From the NCBI GenBank assembly GCA_027049035.1, contig JALTVI010000090.1, positions 62,001 to 126,000 on the forward strand: a DNA stretch of 64,000 nucleotides, in the 5' to 3' direction. Below are positions 1 to 8,195 of the stretch, piece after piece. The DNA comes from Sulfurovum sp. (GTDB taxonomy: Bacteria > Campylobacterota > Campylobacteria > Campylobacterales > Sulfurovaceae). The notes under the pieces were generated by a model, which had not been told where the DNA came from, ran no database searches, and saw only the letters and a program-made list of their open reading frames with translations. The first letter of the stretch is position 1. Each line of letters opens with the position of its first letter. A program made the position numbers and the translations under genes.

Positions 1-513
1 TTAGAAAAGAAAGAGCAGCAGGTATACCCAGATGCCCGTCAGTGAAGTCAGCGCAATGCCGATGAATGTTCGCACTCCCGCCTTTCGGTGCGCATCGGAG
101 CCTACACCGGGCAGAATACCCCCGCGGCGGTACTCCCGCCAGGCACGCAGCAGTGTCGATGCCCAGATGCCAAGCGTCACTGTGGCAATGACAATATGTA
201 CCATCAGTACAACAAAGAGATAGTTGTGGGAGACGTGGGTATTCTGCACGAACGCCTCATACCCGCCGCCAAGGCGCACACCATACTCGAAGTAGCCCAC
301 TACCACAAGCGAAACGACAAAAATAACGCCCTGCACAATGCCGTGGAGTGTGTAGTACCCCCTGCGGGCTAAAGCGATGGCCACACCTACCAGCAGCGGC
401 AGGAGTGCCACCACAAGGGTAACAAAATCCATAAAAAAGGGGGCTTTGGTGCCCAGAAATCCGGGCTGGAACATATAGTCCATTTTCACTCCTGAAAAAT
501 CTTTTGCATTCAT
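1..513 (-). CDS. DUF420-like multi-TM membrane protein
   Basis: 170 aa, several hydrophobic segments with conserved-looking His residues (HVSHNYLF, HIVIATVTLGIWAS) resembling DUF420 proteins. Confidence 0.6.
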   Translation of the reverse strand: MNAKDFSGVKMDYMFQPGFLGTKAPFFMDFVTLVVALLPLLVGVAIALARRGYYTLHGIVQGVIFVVSLVVVGYFEYGVRLGGGYEAFVQNTHVSHNYLFVVLMVHIVIATVTLGIWASTLLRAWREYRRGGILPGVGSDAHRKAGVRTFIGIALTSLTGIWVYLLLFLF

Positions 514-530
514 CTGTTAAGGAATCGGTG

Positions 531-752
531 GCTTTATCGCAGTGTATCCCCTTGTGGGATAGCCCCGCCTGACGCTTTCTTGCTGTATCACACTTGGGCG
601 AAGCTAAAGCTATCGCTTCCATCTCTCCGCTATTTCTCTTCCATTAATCTAGAAAGCGGGGGCCTTATTGAAGCGTATCCCGTTGTGGGATAGCCCCGCC
701 TAACGCTTTCTTGCTATATCGCACTTGGGGCGAAGCTAAAGCTGTCGCTTCC
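531..752. repeat. Two tandem copies (about 531-620 and 662-752) of a ~90-bp intergenic repeat containing TATCCC-N5-GGGATA hairpins
   Basis: Shared GTGGGATAGCCCCGCCT(G/A)ACGCTTTCTTGCT and GGCGAAGCTAAAGCT(A/G)TCGCTTCC. Confidence 0.85.
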
Positions 753-781
753 TTGTTTCACACTATATTAGCTGCAAAAGT

Positions 782-2230
782 CTAACAGATGACCACCGAC
801 TTGATCTCCGTAAACTCCTCGAGCGCCCACTTCGGCCCTTCGCGCCCCACACCCGAGAGCTTCGCACCGCCGTAGGGCTGAACGTCAAAGCGCAGGGTCG
901 GGATGTCGTTAATGACCACGCCGCCACACTCGGCATCATCGATGAAGCACTGTACCAGTTTCAGGTCGTTTGTGAAGATACTAAACTGCAAGCCGTAGGG
1001 CGAATCGTTCATCTTTTCTATTGCCGTATCGTAGTTGGGTACGCTGACAAGGCTGACAATGGGGGCGAAGACCTCTTCACAGACAATCTTCATCTCATCG
1101 GTCACATCCGCCATCACGGTAGGCGGGAAGATGCCGCCCACCTCATCGCCGCCGGCGATGACGCGTGCCCCCTCGTTCTTTGCAGAAGCCACCCAGCTCT
1201 TGGCACGATGCTTGGACTCTTCGTCAATCAGCGGTCCCATAAAGGTATCTTCTTCGTAGGGCGAACCCACCTTGAGTTTTCGTGTCTCTTCGGCCATAAG
1301 TTCGGCAAACTGCTCGTAAACATCTTCGTTAACATAGATGCGCTGCAGAGAGATACACACCTGTCCGGAGTTGTAGAACGCTCCGTAGGCACACCGCTTG
1401 GCTGCCAGAGCCAGGTCGGCACTCTTGTCGATGTAGGTTGCCGCATTGCCGCCAAGCTCCAGGGAGACCTTTTTGATACCTGCCTGCTTGGTGATGATGT
1501 TGCCCACCGGTACCGAACCGGTAAAGGAGATGACACGGGGAATGTCGCTGGTTACCAGCGCTGAGCCCACTTCTGCATCACCGTAAACGACACTCAGAGC
1601 ATCTTGCACTGCATAGGGGGATTCGACAAAGAGCTGTGAGAGCATATAGGCACTCATCGGCGCTTCGGGGGTCGGTTTGAGCACCACCGCATTTCCCGCT
1701 CCCAGTGCCGGAGCGATCTTGTGGGCAACCAGGTTGAGCGGAAAGTTGAACGGGGTAATGGCCACCACCACACCCACAGGCTCACGTCGGAAAAAGGCTG
1801 TCGTCTTCTTACCGCTTGGCATCAGGTCGGTAGGGATCGTCTCACCGTGCAGGTTGGCAAGCTCCATCGCAGTGATCTTGATGGTCTCCGCACACCGCTC
1901 CACTTCGATGCGCGCAAAGGCGATGGGTTTGGCCACCTCTTTGGCAAGCATCATCGCAAAGGCTTCCTTTTCCGTCTCAAGCTTCATGGCAACATCCTCA
2001 AGCCACTTGATGCGCTGTGAGAGCGGGCTCTTTTTGGCTTCACGCGATGCCATCTGTGCGATCTTGAGCGCCTTTTGGGCATCTTCGGCATTGCAGACGG
2101 GTGCCGTACTGACTACAGCGCCGTCATAAGGGCTCTTGCGTTGCGTTTTTGCTTCTCTGCTCTCCTGTGTCGAGCCAAAGAAGATCTTCGCTTCCGCCAC
2201 TTCCGTTTTGCTGTCGAATATACCGAACAT
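782..2230 (-). CDS. NAD(P)-dependent aldehyde dehydrogenase
   Basis: 482 aa; ALDH motifs TPFNFPLNLVAHKIAPALGAGNAVVLKPTPEAP, SFTGSVPVG, LELGGNA, GQVCISLQRIYV. Confidence 0.9.
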   Translation of the reverse strand: MFGIFDSKTEVAEAKIFFGSTQESREAKTQRKSPYDGAVVSTAPVCNAEDAQKALKIAQMASREAKKSPLSQRIKWLEDVAMKLETEKEAFAMMLAKEVAKPIAFARIEVERCAETIKITAMELANLHGETIPTDLMPSGKKTTAFFRREPVGVVVAITPFNFPLNLVAHKIAPALGAGNAVVLKPTPEAPMSAYMLSQLFVESPYAVQDALSVVYGDAEVGSALVTSDIPRVISFTGSVPVGNIITKQAGIKKVSLELGGNAATYIDKSADLALAAKRCAYGAFYNSGQVCISLQRIYVNEDVYEQFAELMAEETRKLKVGSPYEEDTFMGPLIDEESKHRAKSWVASAKNEGARVIAGGDEVGGIFPPTVMADVTDEMKIVCEEVFAPIVSLVSVPNYDTAIEKMNDSPYGLQFSIFTNDLKLVQCFIDDAECGGVVINDIPTLRFDVQPYGGAKLSGVGREGPKWALEEFTEIKSVVIC

Positions 2231-2361
2231 CGTTCACCCTCCATCTATAATTAATGAATTGTATCTCCAATATCAGTTATTGAGGTTTCGCTCGATAGTT
2301 CTTCAGAGATATCAATTAAGATGGTTGATTATAACGAATGGGGAGTTAAAGTAGGTCGCGC

Positions 2362-2595
2362 TCACCCTTTGGGGTCGCACGAATCATTCGGGCAGTAACT
2401 TTTTTTCAAAATGAATTTGTAGATGATATCCTTTATCATCAGTATCAGACACCATACCCAGAGGATATCGATGATGATATTGTCTTTGTACTCCAGCCCG
2501 AAACGCAGCAGCGGCCATCCGATGAGGATGATGTACTTCATATAGTAGAAGAAGAGAATGCCCGTGCCGTAGAGCTCTTTGAGTACCTGTTTCAC
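2362..2595 (-). CDS. small hypothetical membrane protein
   Basis: 77 aa, hydrophobic segments, adjacent to the nap-linked orf. Confidence 0.5.
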   Translation of the reverse strand: MKQVLKELYGTGILFFYYMKYIILIGWPLLRFGLEYKDNIIIDILWVWCLILMIKDIIYKFILKKSYCPNDSCDPKG

Positions 2596-2907
2596 CTATG
2601 CCTCGAAGTTGGGCGTACCATCGGGCATATGCTCCATATTTTCGCGCTTGGCCTCCTGCTCGGCCTCGTACGCGTTCATCTGCATACGCACTTCGTTGAT
2701 CTGCTCCGGGGTCACCCCCTCGTCACTTGACCAGATCACCTCCACATCGTCACCGTACTCTTTGCCCATCTCCTCTATCTTGTCAGCATACTCGTAGACA
2801 TCGAGGACAATCACCGGATCTGCATCGGGCTTTTCGGTATCGACCAGTTCAATGTACCAGCGTCCAATCGGGCTTGTCTTGATGGTAGATTCAAATATGG
2901 CTGCCAT
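2596..2907 (-). CDS. conserved hypothetical protein linked to nap operon
   Basis: 103 aa acidic soluble ORF directly downstream of napD. Confidence 0.6.
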   Translation of the reverse strand: MAAIFESTIKTSPIGRWYIELVDTEKPDADPVIVLDVYEYADKIEEMGKEYGDDVEVIWSSDEGVTPEQINEVRMQMNAYEAEQEAKRENMEHMPDGTPNFEA

Positions 2908-2909
2908 GG

Positions 2910-3269
2910 CTAAAATCCTAGTTTCTTATGTTTGAGATCCCCGTGATAGACGACATCCTTGGGGTCGATGTTCTCATCCTGAAGCACGTCAGGTACCGGA
3001 TTTTCGGATTCAAGACGCTTGATCTCCTCATCGAGTTCATCTTCCTGATAGGTCATCATCATATCTGCCGCAATCACCTCGGGAATACGCTGTATTTTAA
3101 TGAGTTTTTCAATCTCCTCTTCGACCCCCTCACCTTCGACGGTGACGATAATCTTTCCCTTCTCTTTGTCATGCACATGGTAGTCGACATAGTCAGCTTC
3201 CTTGAACTGTTCGACCAGCATATCGATATGCTTTGGCAGTGCCTGCACTACAATACTTGATACATTCAT
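2910..3269 (-). CDS. napD: NapD-like chaperone for periplasmic nitrate reductase
   Basis: NVSSIVVQALPKHIDMLVEQFKEADYVDYHVHDKEKGKIIVTVEGE is NapD-like; position in nap operon. Confidence 0.8.
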   Translation of the reverse strand: MNVSSIVVQALPKHIDMLVEQFKEADYVDYHVHDKEKGKIIVTVEGEGVEEEIEKLIKIQRIPEVIAADMMMTYQEDELDEEIKRLESENPVPDVLQDENIDPKDVVYHGDLKHKKLGF

Positions 3270-3316
3270 TGTTTCTCCTCTTTATTGTTTTAATTCACCA
3301 CATTGCATTTTTGCCT

Positions 3317-3406
3317 TTGTGTTGACTCGATGGCGACAAAGGAGCACCCAACCCGGAGGGCGGCTCTGCCGTTTGCGACTGCCAGAGCTATCGAGTCAAC
3401 ACACAA
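3317..3406. repeat. Dispersed intergenic element, copy 1 (conserved core with 11-bp perfect terminal inverted repeat)
   Basis: TGTTGACTCGA(3320-3330)/TCGAGTCAACA(3391-3401); core shared with 14062-14223. Confidence 0.85.
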
Positions 3407-3422
3407 TAGCCAAAGAACGTTA

Positions 3423-4379
3423 TTACTTATTCAGGTCCCACACCATAACCGTCTTGTCGTCACTGGCGGAGTAGAGCCTGTTTTCATCTTTGAAAATGAT
3501 TACATTAAGTGTACTCTTTTGTCCTTTAAGCACAGCCAATTTGGAGTGCGTCAAGGTGTTGAAAACGGAAATACTGTTGTCCTCATCCATCGCAAACGCC
3601 ACCTTTCTGCCACTGGGGCTGAGTGCGGTCGCGTAGATGAGAAAATTTCCCTGAATGTAGCTGCCTTTGCCCGTAGCGACATCATAGAGCGCTCCGCGTC
3701 TGTCCTGCCCTGCGGCAGCGACCATACCATTTTTGAAATCGACCTTGTAGACATTGTCTACATTGAGCCCCTCCAGCGTCTTGAGTATCTTTCCTGTCTG
3801 CACATCCACCACACTGAGCACACCGCTCTCGCAGGAGAATACCGCCTGTGTTCTATCTTCATTGAGCGCGAAATCGGAAAATTTCGACTCGCTCAGCTGC
3901 ACACGGTAGCGCTCTTTTCTGGTTTCCGTATCAAAAAGAGAGACCTCGTCACTCAGATAGCCCAGCAGAATGTGTGTTTTGTCTACAAAACGCGCCTTGA
4001 TCAGCGGCTTTTTGTCTTTGTGCGAAAGTAGCTGCGTCAGTTTGCCGTTTTCGAAAATGTAGAGGTTGGAGTATCCACCGATACCGCTGTCACTGAGCAG
4101 CAGATAGCGCTCCCCGATGCGGTCGGTACTCATCACTCTTGCGGGCATCATGTCACCCATAAAATCCTTGACATCAGGAATGGCAATCTCTTTGAGCTTC
4201 TGCAGCGTGTTGGCATCGTAGACTTCGATGTGTCCTGCATCGGTTGCGATGGTAAGCAGGTTCTCAGAGAGTACCATATCTTTCGCGATACCGTTCAGGA
4301 CGATGGAGGAGGTGGGTGCAAGCTGGGCAGTGGCCCATACCGACACACTCAAAATAAGTAAAAGCAGAAGCCTTCTCAC
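3423..4379 (-). CDS. napL: NapL-like WD40 beta-propeller protein
   Basis: 318 aa with signal peptide and WD repeats (LYSASDDKTVMVWDLNK) in nap operon. Confidence 0.75.
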   Translation of the reverse strand: MRRLLLLLILSVSVWATAQLAPTSSIVLNGIAKDMVLSENLLTIATDAGHIEVYDANTLQKLKEIAIPDVKDFMGDMMPARVMSTDRIGERYLLLSDSGIGGYSNLYIFENGKLTQLLSHKDKKPLIKARFVDKTHILLGYLSDEVSLFDTETRKERYRVQLSESKFSDFALNEDRTQAVFSCESGVLSVVDVQTGKILKTLEGLNVDNVYKVDFKNGMVAAAGQDRRGALYDVATGKGSYIQGNFLIYATALSPSGRKVAFAMDEDNSISVFNTLTHSKLAVLKGQKSTLNVIIFKDENRLYSASDDKTVMVWDLNK

Positions 4380-4714
4380 ACCAGCTCCTCAACCCGCTTC
4401 AGCACCAGTGCCGCAATCGCCTCTTCGTCCAGGTCGGACTTGACACCGTAAAGGTCACCCTCCGAAGCGATGAAGTTCGTGAAAGCTTCATCGGATTCAA
4501 GTGCCTCTGCTAACGTTGCCATCTTCTCCTCACCCAATGCTTTCTGTACCGGCTCGGCAATGTAGATGATGAAGTTGTACTCCTCAAAATCGAACTCGAA
4601 CTCTTCGGAGTCGTAATCTTCATAGTTCTCATCCACATTGAGCAGGTGGCGCAGCTCTACATCTTTGTCTTCAAGCTTTTCGAACAGGTTTGGGTATAGC
4701 TCTTGTAAGTTCAT
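4376..4714 (-). CDS. acidic hypothetical protein in nap operon
   Basis: 112 aa, Asp/Glu-rich, overlaps neighbouring nap genes. Confidence 0.65.
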   Translation of the reverse strand: MNLQELYPNLFEKLEDKDVELRHLLNVDENYEDYDSEEFEFDFEEYNFIIYIAEPVQKALGEEKMATLAEALESDEAFTNFIASEGDLYGVKSDLDEEAIAALVLKRVEELV

Positions 4715-5253
4715 TTGTTTCTCCGTTTCTTTGAGGATGCCTCTGTCAAAGCAAAGGCTTCATATGAAATCGCCTGTGTCGGACAGCGCGAAAGGCAGAA
4801 GCCGCAGGCGGTGCACTTCTCCTCGTCGATGACGGGGTTGAAAAGCCCGTTAAAGAGTATGGCATCATCTATACAGGGCTCCTTGCAGCTGTGGCATATC
4901 ACCCCGTGGTGTGCCACACACGCCTCAAGCGAAATTTTGAAAACCGCATTGAGACTGCTTTGGGTACCTTCATGCGAAAGTGAGAGCACATCCGCCTCGC
5001 ATACATTTGCACATTCGTCACAGAAGGTACACCCGTTTTGCTTAAAGGTAAGCGCAGGCGTTCCCTCTTCAGTGATAAAGATGATCTTTTCGTCACAGGA
5101 AGCGACACAGGCTTTGCTCTCGCAGCCCGGGCACTCACTCTGAAAAAGAGATTCACTCTTACCATACGGCGGTCTTACCAAAAGAGGCGACGCCTCTTTG
5201 GCAGAACCCAGTCTGGTGGCAAAAGAGGTAAAAAGCTCTCTTCTGCTCGCCAC
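4711..5253 (-). CDS. napF: NapF-like ferredoxin
   Basis: Multiple 4Fe-4S motifs (CTFCDECANVC, CTACGFCLSRCP). Confidence 0.85.
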   Translation of the reverse strand: MASRRELFTSFATRLGSAKEASPLLVRPPYGKSESLFQSECPGCESKACVASCDEKIIFITEEGTPALTFKQNGCTFCDECANVCEADVLSLSHEGTQSSLNAVFKISLEACVAHHGVICHSCKEPCIDDAILFNGLFNPVIDEEKCTACGFCLSRCPTQAISYEAFALTEASSKKRRNK

Positions 5254-6194
5254 TATTTGACACCTTCGTCGATGACATCTGCCAGGTTGGACTTGGTTTT
5301 CAAATCACCTGTAAGACCATCAGGCTGGAACGTATTGGCGACTGCAGTCTGTACGTTTGCCTGCGGTGCGTGACACTGTGAACAGTTGTAACGTCCCTGA
5401 TAGAGGTGATTCAGCTTTTTCTTCTTGGCAAGCGTAATATCACCCACATTGCCGATATCACCCTTGGGACCGACCACTTTTCCCTCTTTGACAAGCTCAC
5501 CGTTTTTCAATACAGTTTCTGGTCTGTAGTCTGTAAAGTGAGATGGCGGAATCGGTGTAGCACCTACCCCTTTTGCCACGTCAGGCATGTGACACCCTAG
5601 ACACTGATTGTTGTCTTTGGTAATCGGAAGCAGACCATCCACTGAGTGTGGGATCATTGGCGGTGCATTGACATAGGCACGTTCAAATCTCGGTGCTGTT
5701 CCCGGTGCGGGTCTGTCCTCTTTTACTTCAGGCGGCGCGACATTGTCTTCACTGAAGAGCGATGTCTTTCTCAGACCAAGTACGGTCTCATCCACTACCT
5801 TCTTGTTGCCAAGATCCTCTTTCGCAATACGCTTTGGATCGGCTACCTTTTCGTTGATATTGATCACCTTCGGTCCTGCAGCTGCCGCAGGTGCAGCCGC
5901 ACCGCCGCCACCCTTGATGGCGTCAGCCATTGCAGCCATATCCACATCTGAGAGTGACTTCACCTGCCCGGCCATAATGCCTTTCATCGCACCGCCGTAG
6001 GTTCCGGCCTTGTAGCCTTTGAGGGCTGCAACGATCTCCTCTTTGGACATATCTTTGACCACTTTGGATTTACCCATCGCCTTCTTTTCGAAGTTCGCTC
6101 CGTGACATCCGACACAGGCTGCCGTACTGGCCCCGTAAAGCGCCGACGCCGCAAGCAGCGATCCCGCTGCCAGAAGTTTGATTGTTCGTTTCAT
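5253..6194 (-). CDS. napB: NapB diheme cytochrome with an extra N-terminal monoheme cytochrome c domain
   Basis: N-terminal CVGCH domain, GGGGAAAPAAAAG linker, then NapB CLGCH and CSQCH motifs with PPMIPHSVDGLLPITKDNNQCLGCH. Confidence 0.9.
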   Translation of the reverse strand: MKRTIKLLAAGSLLAASALYGASTAACVGCHGANFEKKAMGKSKVVKDMSKEEIVAALKGYKAGTYGGAMKGIMAGQVKSLSDVDMAAMADAIKGGGGAAAPAAAAGPKVININEKVADPKRIAKEDLGNKKVVDETVLGLRKTSLFSEDNVAPPEVKEDRPAPGTAPRFERAYVNAPPMIPHSVDGLLPITKDNNQCLGCHMPDVAKGVGATPIPPSHFTDYRPETVLKNGELVKEGKVVGPKGDIGNVGDITLAKKKKLNHLYQGRYNCSQCHAPQANVQTAVANTFQPDGLTGDLKTKSNLADVIDEGVK

Positions 6195-6208
6195 ACTCTA
6201 CCTCCCAC

Positions 6209-6496
6209 TTATTTTTTGATCTCAGCTGCGATCGCCTCGATGTCAGCATCGGAAAGTGACTTAACCTGCCCCTGCATAACACCTTTCATCGCACCGCCGA
6301 ACGTTCCGGCCTTGTAACCTTTGAGCGCTGCAATGATCTCCTCTTTGGACAGATCTTTGACGATCTTGGATTTACCCAGTGCCGCCTTGCCGAAGTCTGC
6401 ACCGTGACACCCAACACACGCTGCCGTACTTGCCGCATACATCGCTGTCGCGCCAAAAAGTACGCTTACTGCCATTACCTTTACTGCTCTTTTCAT
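6209..6496 (-). CDS. periplasmic monoheme c-type cytochrome
   Basis: Start MKRAVKVMAVS at 6496; signal peptide; single CVGCH; closely similar to the NapB N-terminal domain. Confidence 0.85.
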   Translation of the reverse strand: MKRAVKVMAVSVLFGATAMYAASTAACVGCHGADFGKAALGKSKIVKDLSKEEIIAALKGYKAGTFGGAMKGVMQGQVKSLSDADIEAIAAEIKK

Positions 6497-6533
6497 CTTC
6501 TTCTCCTTCTTTGTTTGGTATGAAGCACGCCTC

Positions 6534-7355
6534 TTAGGCTGTCGCTTCCTTTTGCTTCTGCGCCATTGCGCGAATGCCAAATTCCAGTGCGTTGTCACCG
6601 CACACATCGATACATCGGCCACAGTTGGTACACTCACCATCCGTTACCGATACACTCTCTTTGTTGATCATCCAAAGCACCTGGTTCTCGGGACAGACCA
6701 CCTTGCACTCCATACAGGCCGTGCAGGCATCATGATCGTGCTTGACACGGATCAGACTCTTCTGCCCTATCAGCGAATAGGCTGCACCCAGCGGACAGAC
6801 ATGGCCGCACCATCCGTTCTTGACCCCAAAGAGGTCGAAGAGGAAGATGGCTATGACCACCGATATGCCGGCACCGAATCCGAAGATGATGCCACGCTGC
6901 ATGATCGTAATGGGGCTTAGTACTTCAAATGCCGCCACACCCACGACTGCCGAGACGATCAGCCCAAGCACCATCAGCCAGTAGCGTACACTGCGCTTGA
7001 GAAAGCGGTAGTTGACCTCCTCCTTGTCAAGCTTCAGTACCCGTCTGAGCCAGTTTGCCAGATCGGTGACCATATTGATGGGACAGACCCAGCTGCAAAA
7101 CGCCCTTCCTCCTATAACGAAGTAAAAGAGCGTGATGATCGCCGCACCAAGCAGTACATCACTGCCTATGACAAACCCCGTTGCAAGCACCTGCAGTGTC
7201 GTGTAGGGGTCTGCCAGCGGAATCACACCAAAGAGCACGGACGATCCGAACGTACCTTTGAGGATGTTCCATCCATAAGCGTTGGCGCCGAAGTAGAGCA
7301 CCAAAAGCCCTATCTGCGTAAACCGTCTAAGAAGCAGGTATTTGATCTTTTTCAT
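6534..7355 (-). CDS. napH: NapH membrane ferredoxin-type quinol dehydrogenase subunit
   Basis: TM segments, CSWVCPINMVTDLANWLRR and CTACMECKVVCPE / CTNCGRCIDVC. Confidence 0.9.
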   Translation of the reverse strand: MKKIKYLLLRRFTQIGLLVLYFGANAYGWNILKGTFGSSVLFGVIPLADPYTTLQVLATGFVIGSDVLLGAAIITLFYFVIGGRAFCSWVCPINMVTDLANWLRRVLKLDKEEVNYRFLKRSVRYWLMVLGLIVSAVVGVAAFEVLSPITIMQRGIIFGFGAGISVVIAIFLFDLFGVKNGWCGHVCPLGAAYSLIGQKSLIRVKHDHDACTACMECKVVCPENQVLWMINKESVSVTDGECTNCGRCIDVCGDNALEFGIRAMAQKQKEATA

Positions 7356-8191
7356 CAGTACGCTATCTCCTTATTGAGGTAATCTACAGGGGTCTCTTCG
7401 CTCCGCTTCGTTTTCGTCTCTATCTTATCCATATCGCGATCACCGACTCTAAGCTGGTCTTTCTTGTCCCAGCCTTTGACATAGTGATCACCCGCTTTAC
7501 CGGTTGCATAATCGGTCGGCAGCACAAATATCGCCGCCTTTTCGGTCACACACGCCTTTTCACACAGTCCGCAGCCCGTACAGACATCCGAATGGACCAC
7601 CGGCAGCAAAAACGCATGCTTTCCGGTACGGTCGTTTTTCTGATATTCCAGTGAGATCGCTTCATCCATCAGCGGGCAGGCGCGGTAGCACGCATCGCAC
7701 TGCAGTCCCCAGAAGGCGACACAGCTCTCTTTGTGTACCACGGCCAGCCCCATTCTTGCCTTCTTGATGTCAAGTTCGCCCTTCTCATCCGTGACTGACG
7801 CCTCGCTGAGCGCTCCGGAGGGACAGACAGGTACACAGGGAATATCATCGCACATATAGCACGGTACATCCCGCGGTGTGAAGAACGGGGTACCGACCAG
7901 CTTGTGGTCACCGCCCTTTGCCATCTTCAGTGTTCCAGGACGCTGTTTGCCCGTCTCCTTGTCCACATTGGTGTCACGGTTGACACAGGCTTCTGCACAG
8001 AGACCACACTTGATGCACGCTTTGAGGAAATCCTCTTCGGGCAGTGCACCGGGCGGTCTGAGCACCAGCTTCGCAGCCTTGGCTTCAGCGCTGTACCCGC
8101 TCCACAACACACCTGCAAATGCTGTCAGCCCGACACTCTGCAGTGTCGTTGCCATAAACTTTCGTCTGCTGTTGTCGGAGCTCTTTGCCAT
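7355..8191 (-). CDS. napG: NapG ferredoxin-type protein
   Basis: Tat-like signal NSRRKFMATTL; four 4Fe-4S motifs. Confidence 0.9.
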   Translation of the reverse strand: MAKSSDNSRRKFMATTLQSVGLTAFAGVLWSGYSAEAKAAKLVLRPPGALPEEDFLKACIKCGLCAEACVNRDTNVDKETGKQRPGTLKMAKGGDHKLVGTPFFTPRDVPCYMCDDIPCVPVCPSGALSEASVTDEKGELDIKKARMGLAVVHKESCVAFWGLQCDACYRACPLMDEAISLEYQKNDRTGKHAFLLPVVHSDVCTGCGLCEKACVTEKAAIFVLPTDYATGKAGDHYVKGWDKKDQLRVGDRDMDKIETKTKRSEETPVDYLNKEIAY

Positions 8192-8195
8192 CTAC

